The notes beneath the pieces were generated by a model. The model had not been told where the DNA came from, did not search any database, and was given only the letters and a program-made list of their open reading frames with translations. The position numbers were made by a program, and so were the translations under genes. Below are positions 1-7,719 of a stretch of DNA of 64,000 nucleotides, one piece after another. Where the stretch lies: assembly GCF_016862375.1 (NCBI RefSeq), contig NZ_BOMV01000057.1, forward strand, positions 62,001-126,000. Reading direction: 5' to 3'. Every line of letters begins with the position of its first letter. The first letter of the stretch is position 1. This DNA is from Paractinoplanes rishiriensis (GTDB taxonomy: Bacteria > Actinomycetota > Actinomycetes > Mycobacteriales > Micromonosporaceae).

Positions 1-1
1 G

Positions 2-1030
2 GTCCGCTGGATCACCGAGCGCCCACACCCGTTCGGCGTCGACGACGTCAGCATCGGCTCGTCGGTCATGCGCTACCTAGGCGAAAACAACAAGATCGTG
101 TACGAGGAGCCGGCCGCGTGGCGGTTCAGCTCGTGGACCACGATGTACCGCGTCCTGCTCGACGACTTCGGCACCGACCGGTACCACCTGGGCGAGTACG
201 CGGTCGGTGTCAGCCAGGACGACGACCGGGCCGAGGTCCGCTTCACCAGCGGCCGGGCCGAACGCGCCGAGTTGGTGGTCTTCGCCGACGGCATCACCTC
301 GGTCGGCCGGCGCCGCCTGCAGCCCCGGGTCCAGCCCCGCTACGCCGGCTACATCGGCTGGCGCGGCACGGTTCCGGAGCGGGCCGTCTCGCCGGAGACC
401 GCCGACCTGATCCACGACGCCCTGGCGTACGCGGTCATGGAAAACTCGCACATCTGCATGTACGCCATCCCCGGCGCCGACGAAAGCCTGGCCCGAGGCG
501 ACCAGCAGCTCAACTACGTCTGGTACCGCAACGTGGCGGAGGGCCCCGAACTCGACGAGATGGTGACCGACCTGCGCGGCTTCACCGCACCGGTCTCGGT
601 CCACCCCGGCCAGGTGCAGCAGCGCTTCGTCGACCGGATGCGCACCGAGGCGGCCGAGCAGCTGCCACCCGCCGCGGCCGAGCTGATCGAGCGCACGGCC
701 GAGCCGTACATCCAAATCGTCCTCGACATCGCGGTCCGCAACATGGCCTTCGGCCGGGTGGCCCTGATCGGCGACGCCGCCTTCGCGGCCCGCCCACACG
801 CCGCCGCCGGCACGGCCAAGGCAGCGGCCGACGCCTGGTCGCTGGCCGAGGCGCTGGCCGCCGAAACCGACATCCCGACCGCGCTGGCCGCCTGGGAGCC
901 GCCCCGGCTGGCCCTCGGCAACGACCTGCTGAGCCGGGTGGCGCAGATGGGCGCGCGCTCCCAGTTCACCAACACCTGGGACCCGGCGGACCCGGAGCTC
1001 CACTTCGGCTTGTACGGCCCGGACCGCTGA
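2..1030 (+). CDS. FAD-dependent aromatic monooxygenase, 5' end cut off by window
   Basis: The reading frame is open from base 2 with no stop, so the gene starts upstream and the ATG at 68 is probably internal. The Rossmann glycine motif of the FAD domain is therefore missing. The C-terminal part carries the second FAD contact of group A flavin hydroxylases as GDAAFAARPHAAAGTAKA near 768-825, followed by a typical helical tail. This arrangement is closest in style to 2,6-dihydroxypyridine or salicylate-type hydroxylases, which use NAD(P)H and O2 to hydroxylate an aromatic ring. Substrate cannot be assigned from this fragment. The next gene is 335 bases away and unrelated. Confidence 0.8.
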   Translation, partial: VRWITERPHPFGVDDVSIGSSVMRYLGENNKIVYEEPAAWRFSSWTTMYRVLLDDFGTDRYHLGEYAVGVSQDDDRAEVRFTSGRAERAELVVFADGITSVGRRRLQPRVQPRYAGYIGWRGTVPERAVSPETADLIHDALAYAVMENSHICMYAIPGADESLARGDQQLNYVWYRNVAEGPELDEMVTDLRGFTAPVSVHPGQVQQRFVDRMRTEAAEQLPPAAAELIERTAEPYIQIVLDIAVRNMAFGRVALIGDAAFAARPHAAAGTAKAAADAWSLAEALAAETDIPTALAAWEPPRLALGNDLLSRVAQMGARSQFTNTWDPADPELHFGLYGPDR

Positions 1031-1365
1031 TCCACGTTTCCTGATCACCGCGACGGCGCGGCTCCGCGCGGCAGATCCACAAGATCGGGAACGGGCAGGC
1101 CGGTATGCCGTCTCATGGGGACCGTGCTGCGTAGCCGGCGTCACGGGCCGCGACCCTTCGGATACGGCCTGGTCGCGCGGTGAGTTGACGCCAAGACGTT
1201 ATGGATCTGGGTGGGGAACTCTCGCGGGCCGGGATCGCCGAGGTCGGGGTCGGTAAGCGCTCGGGGAAAAGCCCACAATGGGGTCTGCGGGCGATCAACC
1301 GATGCCGCTACAGTGGCCCACTTTGGCGCCTCCGGGTGGGGGCGCGCGTTACGGGGAGGGCCTTG
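1031..1365. other. Intergenic region, no convincing gene
   Basis: 335 bases between the monooxygenase and the lipoprotein gene. Short open frames exist on both strands but have no ribosome binding site and resemble no protein. The last 15 bases hold a purine-rich Shine-Dalgarno (ACGGGGAGGG) for the lipoprotein. The lipoprotein promoter presumably lies here but I cannot point to clear -35/-10 boxes. Confidence 0.5.
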
Positions 1366-2130
1366 ATGAGCACGCGGATGATGCGTGGTGGCGCGGCGTT
1401 GGTGCTGGCCGCGGCGCTGGCGATGAGCGGTTGCGCGAACAACGGGACGTCCGGCGGCGACACCGGCGGCACTGGCACGGCCGCCGGCGACGCCAAGCCG
1501 GCCGACACGCCCAAGGACGCCACGGCGGCGCTGGTGGGCGCGGCCAAGAGGCTGCAGGAGGACTCCTTCAAGACCGCCATCAAGATCGGTGACGACGGCA
1601 CGATGACCGGCGTGATGGACCCGAAGACCAAGGTCGGCGAGTTCACCATGGTGGGCGCCGCGGACGGCACCGAGTTCAAGACCGAGATGCGGATGGTCGA
1701 CGGCACCACCTACATGCGGATCACCATGCCGGGCACCGACATCCCGGGCATGGACGGCAAGACCTGGCGCAAGCTGGACGCCAAGGGCGGCCCGGGCACG
1801 CTCGGCAACTTCGACGCCACCGACACCGCCAAGACGCTGGAGTCGGCCACCGACGTCAAGTGGGCCGGCGACAACGCGGTGACCGGCACCATCGACCTGG
1901 ACAAGGCCGGCGAGCAGCTGGGCATGGGCGCCGCGGACCTCAAGAAGATCACCACCAAGTCCATCCCGTTCGAGGCGGGCTTCGACAGCGAGGGCCGGCT
2001 CGTCCGGTACGCGCTGACCATGCCGGCGGTCGGCTCCGAGGCGGCCACCAAGATGGAGATGACCTACTCGGACTTCGGTCTGCCGGTCAAGGTGGCGGCC
2101 CCGCCCGCCGCCGAGATCGCCAAGGGCTGA
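1366..2130 (+). CDS. LppX/LprG-like surface lipoprotein
   Basis: 254 aa. The start is ATG 1366, chosen because GGGGAGGG sits about 6 bases upstream and because it yields a clean type II signal peptide: MSTRMMRGG, a hydrophobic stretch, then the lipobox LAMSGC (Cys near residue 24). The frame is open further upstream but the extra residues look non-coding. After a short Gly/Thr linker the domain alternates strands and a single early helix (DATAALVGAAKRLQED), with motifs such as TTYMRI and KTWRKLD, consistent with the LolA-like fold of LppX/LprA/F/G lipoproteins that hold lipids at the outer face of the membrane. Ligand unknown. Followed directly by a strong hairpin terminator. Confidence 0.8.
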   Translation: MSTRMMRGGAALVLAAALAMSGCANNGTSGGDTGGTGTAAGDAKPADTPKDATAALVGAAKRLQEDSFKTAIKIGDDGTMTGVMDPKTKVGEFTMVGAADGTEFKTEMRMVDGTTYMRITMPGTDIPGMDGKTWRKLDAKGGPGTLGNFDATDTAKTLESATDVKWAGDNAVTGTIDLDKAGEQLGMGAADLKKITTKSIPFEAGFDSEGRLVRYALTMPAVGSEAATKMEMTYSDFGLPVKVAAPPAAEIAKG

Positions 2131-2139
2131 GCCCGGCTG

Positions 2140-2165
2140 CCCCGGGAGGCCGGTGCCTCCCGGGG
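2140..2165 (+). terminator. Hairpin terminator after lipoprotein gene
   Basis: Perfect 10-bp inverted repeat CCCCGGGAGG / CCTCCCGGGG with a 6-base loop, beginning 9 bases after the lipoprotein stop codon. There is no T-tract, which is usual in high-GC actinobacteria. Confidence 0.75.
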
Positions 2166-2529
2166 ATCGGGGTCGGGCGGTCAGCCACCACGACCCAGGC
2201 GCCGTCGGCCCGGTCGAGCGGGACGGAGAACTCGGTGGTGCGGCCGGCCGACGTCTCGATCACGTCGGCCACCTTCGGCGCGCGGCGACCCAGTCGTAGA
2301 GCTTGCCCATGCTGCTCGAGCCGGCCAGGTCGGTGAAGCCGCCGGTGAACCACACGTTGACGTCGCCGGGCTCGTTGGCGGCGTCGGCGAGCCGGCCGGT
2401 GCGGTTCCACTCCGCGGTGGACAGCCCGCCGATCGAGAGGAGCGTGGCGTGGCCGGTCGGCGCGGCCACGTCCAGGCCCGCCGCGCGCATCGAGTCGAAG
2501 GCGACCGCCGGATCGCCGTCGCGCGGCAA
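2163..2529 (-). pseudogene. Frameshifted C-terminal gene fragment, function unknown
   Basis: On the minus strand a protein-like segment runs from a TTG at 2529 (reads MPRDGDPAVAFDSMRAAGL) to about 2275, ending in LYDWVAAR. It then continues in another frame as APKVADVIETSAGRTTEF and WVVVADRPTPIPG to about 2163. Both halves have normal codon bias, and a single-base indel near 2280 would join them. It starts three bases after the stop of the upstream secreted phosphoesterase, so it may have been a separate downstream gene or a displaced C-terminal portion. I do not recognise the family. A sequencing error at the CGCGCG run is an alternative explanation. Confidence 0.4.
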
Positions 2530-2532
2530 ACC

Positions 2533-3444
2533 TCACGGAAGGCGCAGCCGAACCTGTACCGGTAGATGGTCGCTCGGGTACTGGCTGCCGCGCCGGTAGG
2601 TGTTCGTCAGCGTGGCCCTCGCGGTGACACCCTCGCTGGCCAGCACCCAGTCGATGCGTGGTCCGTTCGCCACCAGCGCCTGGTAGTTGTGATAGGTGCC
2701 GTACGCCGGCCCGCGCACCCCGGCAGTGTTCCAGGTGTCGGCCAGCCCGGACTGGCCGGCCAGCAGCGTGTGGACGTAGCTGCTCGACCCCGCCGGGCTG
2801 TTGAAGTCTCCGGTCAGGACGATCGGCAGCACCGGGGTGAGCGCGGCCAGCCGGGAGCGGATGAGCTGGGCGGCGCGCTGGCGGGCGTATTCGCTGACGT
2901 TGTCCAGGTGGGTGTTGACGGCGTAGAACTGGCGGCCGGTCGCACGGTGGAGGAAACGCACCCAGGTGACCATCCGGATCGAGCCGCCGCCCCAGGTGTT
3001 CGAGCCGGGGACCGCGGGGGTGTCGGAGAGCCAATAATGCCCGTACGTCTGTGCTTCCAGTCGCGTGGTGTCGTAGAAGACGGCCATGAACTCGCCCCGG
3101 ATGCCGCCCTCCCGGCCGGCGCCGATGTAGTCGTACCCGGAACCCAGGTCGCCCTCGATGTCGCGCAACTGGGCCAGCAGGCCCTCCTGGGTGCCGATCA
3201 GGTCGGGCCGCTCGGTGGTCAGCAGGGTGCGCATGGCCGGCCGGCGCTGCGTCCACGAGTTCGGCGTGCTGTTGCTCGCGTACCGCAGATTGAAGGTCAT
3301 CACGTCCAGGTCGCCGGCCTGTGCGGCACCGGCGAGAGCGTCCATGGCGGAGCCGGCGGCGGCGGCCGGTGACGGGGTGCCGGCCACGACGAGCGCCGCA
3401 GCAAACATCAGAGCACAACCAGATAGACGTACGCGAATGGGCAT
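2533..3444 (-). CDS. Secreted endonuclease/exonuclease/phosphatase-family hydrolase
   Basis: 303 aa. Residues 1-29 form a Sec signal peptide ending in a run of Ala (SPAAAAGS). The mature part has the full EEP-fold motif set: MTFNLRY (metal-binding Asn), GTQEG (Glu), NTHLDN (His), TGDFNS (Asp-Asn), IDWVLAS and SDHLPV (catalytic His). All expected metal ligands and catalytic residues are present, so it should be an active Mg-dependent phosphodiesterase or phosphatase outside the cell. Substrate (DNA, phospholipid, sugar phosphate) cannot be told from sequence. No obvious operon partner other than the broken fragment immediately downstream. Confidence 0.85.
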   Translation of the reverse strand: MPIRVRLSGCALMFAAALVVAGTPSPAAAAGSAMDALAGAAQAGDLDVMTFNLRYASNSTPNSWTQRRPAMRTLLTTERPDLIGTQEGLLAQLRDIEGDLGSGYDYIGAGREGGIRGEFMAVFYDTTRLEAQTYGHYWLSDTPAVPGSNTWGGGSIRMVTWVRFLHRATGRQFYAVNTHLDNVSEYARQRAAQLIRSRLAALTPVLPIVLTGDFNSPAGSSSYVHTLLAGQSGLADTWNTAGVRGPAYGTYHNYQALVANGPRIDWVLASEGVTARATLTNTYRRGSQYPSDHLPVQVRLRLP

Positions 3445-3495
3445 GCCGCGAAGTTAGGGCGCCCAGATGGCCGTACGTTTACCGCGGCCGGAAAA

Positions 3496-3807
3496 CTAGG
3501 TCGCGCGGTGCAGATCCTCGCGCGGCACCCGCAGGTTGACCACGCCCGGTTCGCCCTCGACGGTGTCGCGGAGCTGGTCGCCGCCCGCGTAGACGTCGTT
3601 GGACAGCAGGCCGGTGCCGTCGATCCGCAGGTAGCCGGTGACCATCAGGTCCTCGGCCACGCCGGCGACGACGTCGGGGCGTACGTCGGTGCCGGGCATC
3701 TGGACGGCGGTCACGGTGCCCGCCTCCTGGCCGGCGGGGTCGACGACGGTCATCCCCACGGTGACCGTGGCGATGGGCAGCGGTTCGGTCGGCGTCTGTG
3801 GTTGCAT
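3496..3807 (-). CDS. PRC-barrel-like small protein
   Basis: 103 aa if translation starts at ATG 3807 (MQPQTPTEPL). The frame is open further upstream but that extension is Arg/Ala-rich and looks non-coding. The core VTVGMTVVDPAGQEAGTV is the typical strand pattern of a PRC-barrel, followed by a variable segment and a second strand region ending in LRVPREDLHRAT. PRC-barrel proteins of this type are small soluble proteins of unclear role, often stress-linked. The ribosome binding site is weak, so the start is uncertain. Confidence 0.6.
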   Translation of the reverse strand: MQPQTPTEPLPIATVTVGMTVVDPAGQEAGTVTAVQMPGTDVRPDVVAGVAEDLMVTGYLRIDGTGLLSNDVYAGGDQLRDTVEGEPGVVNLRVPREDLHRAT

Positions 3808-4205
3808 GCGGGGCAGAATGCCCGCCCGGGCCGCCGGAAAACCTGATCCGCCCACCGGGCCGGGCCGGTGGGCCGTGCGCTGGGCCGCCGCCGGGGAGTG
3901 TGCGGCGGCCGCGCGTTCGTGGCGCAGCCGGGCCGGGCGGGCGATCCGAGCCCGCGCGCCGGCGGTGATCTCCCGGGCGGCCGCCACCAAGCGCACGCGA
4001 CGTCTCGAGCCCAGACGCCGCCGTGGGTGGCGGCAGCGGATCGGGCGGCTGCGGCATCATGTGCATGGTCGCCGGGCGGCGGTGGACGGGAATAGGGCAC
4101 AGCGCGAACATCGGACGTCCGTTTGTGCGGTCAGCGAAACCGCATGCCGGCCCACGGGCCGTTCCGGGTGCCGCTCTGGCTGGCGACGGGCCCCGGCCGT
4201 CTATC
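3808..4205. other. Intergenic region, nothing recognised
   Basis: About 400 bases between the PRC-barrel gene start and the Ppx/GppA stop codon. Frames on both strands are open only because of base composition; their products are Arg/Pro/Ala-rich with no motif and no ribosome binding site. It should contain the promoter of the PRC-barrel gene. Confidence 0.4.
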
Positions 4206-5228
4206 TCACCTACGGCCGGCGGCGGAGCCGTTTCGCCGCCCGTCGGTGAGCGTGGGCGCCGCCAGCGACGTCGGCAGCCAGCGCACCCAGGGTGCGAGGG
4301 CGGGCTCACGCTGGTCGGTTTCCAGACGCCGCAGGAGTACGCCCTCGCGCAGGCCCCACGGACACACGCGGACCCGGTCGATCCCCAAACCCCGCATGAG
4401 CTCGTACGCGACGATCGCGCCGGCCAGGCTCTGCCGGGCCCGGTGCTTGGACACTCCGGGGTGCCGGGCCCGGTGTGCGGACGGCATCGCCGCGAACCGC
4501 TCGATCCACGGGCGCAACGCGGCCCGCCGGAGTTCCCGCTCGACGAACGGCCCGTGCCGCAGCGGCGCCGCCCCGGTGAGACGGGCCAGCTGGCGCAGCA
4601 CCGACGAGGTGGCCACCGCGGTCCGGGTCGCATCCCAGTCGGCGTGCGCGGTGATCCGCCGGACCTCCCGGCGGACGTGCCGGTGCAGTTCGGCGACGGC
4701 CCGGCGCGGCGGCGGGTCGCCGTCGCCCAGGAACTGCCGGGTCAGCCGGCCGGCACCGAGCGGCAGCGACATCGCCGACTCGGGCAGCCGGTCCGGTCCG
4801 AAGGCCACCTCGAGGGTGCCGCCGCCGATGTCGAGCAGCAGCATCGGACCCGCCTGCCAGCCCATCCACCGGCGGGCCGCGAGGAACGTCAGCTCCGCGT
4901 CCTCGACGCCGGACAGGGTGCCGAGGCGGATTCCGGTGGTGAGCTCGACCGCGTCCAGGACCGCTTCGCGGTTCGGCGCATCCCGGACCGCGGCGGTCGC
5001 GTACGCGCAGAGCAGTTCGGCGCCGATCCGGCTGATCTCGTTGCCGGCGTCGGCGACCGCGGTGACGATGCGGCGCAGGCCCTCGGCCACGATCGTCCCG
5101 TCCGGCCGCAGCGTCTCGGCCAGCATCGTGCGCCGCTTCCAGGTGTCCGCGGCCAGCATGTCGGTGCCGCCGTCGGAGACGAGCAGGTTGACGCTGGTGG
5201 AGCCCACATCGAGCACGGCGAGGCGCAT
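4206..5228 (-). CDS. Ppx/GppA-family exopolyphosphatase/pppGpp phosphatase
   Basis: 340 aa, starting MRLAVLDVGSTSVNLLVSDGG, the phosphate-1 loop of the ASKHA fold (compare VLDVGSNTV in Ppx). The second half of the active site is MLLLDIGGGTLEVAFG (phosphate 2), with the acidic TLSGVEDAEL motif between them (the SGxEEA motif of the family, here GVEDAE). Such enzymes release Pi from inorganic polyphosphate or remove the gamma phosphate of pppGpp. The protein lacks the C-terminal HD-like domain of the long E. coli form, as in most actinobacterial paralogues. It may be co-transcribed downstream of the STAS gene, 31 bases away. Confidence 0.85.
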   Translation of the reverse strand: MRLAVLDVGSTSVNLLVSDGGTDMLAADTWKRRTMLAETLRPDGTIVAEGLRRIVTAVADAGNEISRIGAELLCAYATAAVRDAPNREAVLDAVELTTGIRLGTLSGVEDAELTFLAARRWMGWQAGPMLLLDIGGGTLEVAFGPDRLPESAMSLPLGAGRLTRQFLGDGDPPPRRAVAELHRHVRREVRRITAHADWDATRTAVATSSVLRQLARLTGAAPLRHGPFVERELRRAALRPWIERFAAMPSAHRARHPGVSKHRARQSLAGAIVAYELMRGLGIDRVRVCPWGLREGVLLRRLETDQREPALAPWVRWLPTSLAAPTLTDGRRNGSAAGRR

Positions 5229-5259
5229 CGGAGTCGGCTACCCCCAAATTCGACCGGTC

Positions 5260-5670
5260 TCACCTGCGGATCAGCCTCTCCGGATCGAGGATGTCCAGCA
5301 CCTGCGCGGCGAGACCGTGCACTCCCCGGAGCTCGAAGTCGCGACCCAGGAGGGCCGCCAAGCTTTGTGCCTCCACGATCGTACGGGCGGCCGCCGATCC
5401 GAAGTAGGTGACGTCGCGGAGGTCGCAGCGCACCGGCCGGTGCCCGGACAGTGCCCGCCACAGGGCGAACGCCACGAACGGCGCGGTGTGGTGGTCGATG
5501 TCGCCGGCCAGTGCGACCTCGGTCCGGGGGCACTCCTCGCAGTGGCGTTGATCGATGGTGAGAACGGCGACGCCGCGATCCTGGACGACCACGGTGGCGC
5601 CCTCGTCCAGGAGCACGCCGGCATCCTCGGGCAGGCTGAGCCACACCCGGTGCCACAGTTGATCGATCAT
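5260..5670 (-). CDS. STAS-domain protein (anti-sigma-factor-antagonist-like)
   Basis: 136 aa. After a variable N-terminal third that includes HCEECP, residues 45-130 follow the STAS pattern: beta strand, VRCDLRDVTYFGSAAARTIVEAQSL, then strand RDFELRGVHG and the last helix. In SpoIIAA/RsbV proteins a Ser in the DxSG/D loop is phosphorylated by an anti-sigma kinase. Here the loop reads DVTYFGSAA, with Ser after FG, so phosphorylation is possible. No partner kinase or sigma factor is adjacent; an HATPase protein of the RsbW type lies far away at 55.2 kb. Ppx/GppA follows on the same strand. Confidence 0.7.
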   Translation of the reverse strand: MIDQLWHRVWLSLPEDAGVLLDEGATVVVQDRGVAVLTIDQRHCEECPRTEVALAGDIDHHTAPFVAFALWRALSGHRPVRCDLRDVTYFGSAAARTIVEAQSLAALLGRDFELRGVHGLAAQVLDILDPERLIRR

Positions 5671-5763
5671 GGGAAGCGCCCGTCGTCGCTGTCAGCAGGA
5701 CGGGCACACTGCTTGACCCGGCCCGACCGTAACCAACCGCGAGCAACGGGACCAGCACGAACA

Positions 5764-5792
5764 GGTGACGTCGTTCATTTTGCGGGTATTAC
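5764..5792 (+). promoter_or_regulatory. Candidate leaderless promoter of the 48-aa protein
   Basis: GGTGAC at 5764-5769, 17-base spacer, TATTAC at 5787-5792, then seven bases to ATG 5800. The -10 box sits where a leaderless transcript would begin at the start codon, which fits the absence of a Shine-Dalgarno. Confidence 0.4.
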
Positions 5793-5799
5793 GGCATCC

Positions 5800-5946
5800 A
5801 TGACGGATCCGAAGGACGATCTCGAACGCGACACCGGCGCCGCGCCCGAGGAGGACGACGACGCCGGCGGCGATCTCAGCTACGACGAGGTGCATGTGCC
5901 CGACGAGGACCCGGGCAAGCCCGCGCAGGTCGAGCCGCCCGACTGA
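5800..5946 (+). CDS. Small highly acidic protein
   Basis: 48 aa, about one third Asp/Glu, no Cys, no hydrophobic segment, probably disordered. Third codon positions are almost all G or C, which argues that it is translated. There is no Shine-Dalgarno; a leaderless promoter fits. It is divergent from the STAS gene. No family recognised. A similar small Pro/acidic protein is at 22021. Confidence 0.5.
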   Translation: MTDPKDDLERDTGAAPEEDDDAGGDLSYDEVHVPDEDPGKPAQVEPPD

Positions 5947-5969
5947 CGGGCCTCAACTGGCCGGTCCGG

Positions 5970-6623
5970 TCAGCTGAAGATCACGTCGCTGCAGATGTAG
6001 TACGGCTGGTCCAGGTGGCTGGCCTGCCAGATGGTGAACAGGACGTGGCGGCCGGTGCGGTTGCCGGCGTTTACCTGCGCGGTGTAGTTGGGTCCCGGTG
6101 CGATCCGCGCGGTGCTGGTGACCAGCTCGAGGCTGCCCCAGGTGAGCGGCTGGGTGAGCGGGTTGAAGCCCTGCCGGGTGATGTAGATGCGCAGGTAGTC
6201 GGCGCCGTGCTGGGCCTCGTCGCGCAGGTTGAGGGTGAACTGGCGGGGCTTGGTGGTGGCGACCCACGCGCCCACCGCGTCCATCGCCGCGTACCGGCCG
6301 CCCTGGGTGCGACCGCCGCTGCAGAGCTGGCCGTCCGGCACCGCGGCCTGGTGGTTGCCGCCCACATTCTCGCGGTACAGGCCGTTCCAGTTCCACATCG
6401 CGTTCGGGTCGGCCTTCCAGGCCTGCGCGCACATCGGGTCGGTCGCGGCCATGTTGGGGTTCAGGTGGTCGCTGCCCCAGCGCTGGAGGCAGCCGTAGTT
6501 GCGGGAGATCGGGTCGGAGACCGAGCCGTGCGCCGAGGCACTCTCGACCAGCCCGGTGGTGAGGACCGCGGCTGCGGACGCCGCGATGACCGCGGCGCGG
6601 CGCAGGGTGGTGCGAACAGACAT
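5970..6623 (-). CDS. AA10 lytic polysaccharide monooxygenase (chitin/cellulose)
   Basis: 217 aa. The start is ATG 6623, with GGAG 6 bases upstream. The signal peptide ends at ...VESASA so that the mature protein begins with HGSVSDP; this exposed His is the first copper ligand of the histidine brace. The second His lies in DEAQHGADYLR, followed by IYITRQGFNP as in CBP21-like enzymes. Cys residues (YGCLQRW, DPMCAQ, QLCSGG, YICSD) would form two disulfides. The enzyme oxidatively cleaves crystalline chitin or cellulose outside the cell. There is no appended carbohydrate-binding module. It is transcribed away from the hydrolase gene, with two LacI-like sites between them. Confidence 0.92.
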   Translation of the reverse strand: MSVRTTLRRAAVIAASAAAVLTTGLVESASAHGSVSDPISRNYGCLQRWGSDHLNPNMAATDPMCAQAWKADPNAMWNWNGLYRENVGGNHQAAVPDGQLCSGGRTQGGRYAAMDAVGAWVATTKPRQFTLNLRDEAQHGADYLRIYITRQGFNPLTQPLTWGSLELVTSTARIAPGPNYTAQVNAGNRTGRHVLFTIWQASHLDQPYYICSDVIFS

Positions 6624-6716
6624 GATGGCTCCAATGTCGGTGGGGGCATTGATGCTGATCGATGTTACGGATGCCGGGCTCCGTCCGCTAGTGCCCGAAT
6701 TGCGAAGGGCTGGCCG

Positions 6717-6782
6717 CAAACGATTGCTCCCCGACTTTCAGCAACGGCTAGATGAAGCCGTACCGCTGATTGCAATCGTTTG
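6717..6782. promoter_or_regulatory. Pair of LacI-type operator half/full sites in divergent promoter
   Basis: CAAACGATTGC at 6717-6727 and its exact reverse complement GCAATCGTTTG at 6772-6782, 44 bases apart, between the LPMO (minus) and hydrolase (plus) genes. Each copy is itself a near-palindrome around a central CG, the hallmark of LacI/GalR-family operators. The right copy ends about 22 bases before the hydrolase start. Two sites on a divergent promoter would suit looping or joint repression by a sugar-responsive LacI protein not encoded here. Confidence 0.55.
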
Positions 6783-6804
6783 TGCCCTGATTTAGCGTGC
6801 CCGG

Positions 6805-7686
6805 ATGATGGATGCATTCCAGACGGACGAGCTCGCTGACTACCTGCTCGCCGAGACGTTGGACGGGCTGTATACGCCGTATGCACTGCGTCTTCCGCCC
6901 GGCACCGGGCCGCACCCGTTCGTCTTCATCGCGTACGGCAATGGGGGTGGAGGTTTTTCCTGGCTGCGGGATCGGGTGCACCGGTTCCGGCACGTGACCG
7001 ACGTGTTGCTGGAGGCCGGCTACGCGTGCGCATGGAGCCGGTACCGCACCGAGGTCGAACTGGGCTACCAGACCGGCGGCCCACTCAAAACGGACATCCG
7101 GCAGGGCATGGAACTGATGAGCCGGGCGCCGCTCGAGTATGAGGACGAGGTCGCGGTGCTGCGCCACGTGGCCGGGCATCCTGCCATCGACGGCGAGCGG
7201 CTCTTCCACCTCGGTGTCAGTCACGCCGGCGAGATGCTTTTCAAAATGCTTTCCCAGTACGCGGGGTTGCTGCGCGCCGGTGTGGCAGCCGAACCGGCGT
7301 CGCACGAGTTTCTCACGCTGCGCCTGGACGACCCGTCGGTCACCACCACCGACGGCCTGCGCAACATCGAGACCCTGGAGATACGCAGCGTCGACCGGGC
7401 CCGCGCCCGCATCACCGACCCCGGCGAGGTCTCCCGGCGCCTCGACGGCGTCGACATCCCGATCCTGGTGCTCGGCCGCGACCAGGACGAACTCCAGGGC
7501 GTTTTCCGTCTCACGTACGACCTGCTGGCCGAGAAGCGGGCGGACGCGGAGTGGCGCTCCTGGAGCCACGACATCCACGGCTACATCTATCCGGAGACGG
7601 ACGCCGGCGGCGTGCTGCACATCGACGAGGTGCAGCGGGAGGCACTCGCGGTGATCGTCGACTTCTTCAACCGGCACCGGGCCTGA
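6805..7686 (+). CDS. Alpha/beta hydrolase (dienelactone hydrolase/prolyl-oligopeptidase-like)
   Basis: 293 aa, no signal peptide. The nucleophile elbow is LGVSHAGEML (GxSxxG-type, Ser near residue 141). The Asp is likely in LVLGRDQDE and the His in WSHDIHGY near the C terminus. An oxyanion-type loop YGNGGGGFSW occurs near residue 50. It acts in the cytoplasm on an ester, lactone or peptide that cannot be named from sequence. It precedes uronate dehydrogenase by 33 bases on the same strand, so a joint role in sugar-acid or aromatic ester catabolism is possible but inferred. Confidence 0.75.
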   Translation: MMDAFQTDELADYLLAETLDGLYTPYALRLPPGTGPHPFVFIAYGNGGGGFSWLRDRVHRFRHVTDVLLEAGYACAWSRYRTEVELGYQTGGPLKTDIRQGMELMSRAPLEYEDEVAVLRHVAGHPAIDGERLFHLGVSHAGEMLFKMLSQYAGLLRAGVAAEPASHEFLTLRLDDPSVTTTDGLRNIETLEIRSVDRARARITDPGEVSRRLDGVDIPILVLGRDQDELQGVFRLTYDLLAEKRADAEWRSWSHDIHGYIYPETDAGGVLHIDEVQREALAVIVDFFNRHRA

Positions 7687-7719
7687 TTGAAGCTTCACCA
7701 GCCGGGCAAAAGGGGTGCC

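Noticed and set aside
77..1144. Long minus-strand open frame opposite the monooxygenase
   Set aside because: Composition-driven shadow: its product is Gly/Arg/Val-rich without motifs, and the plus-strand frame has clear flavoprotein motifs.
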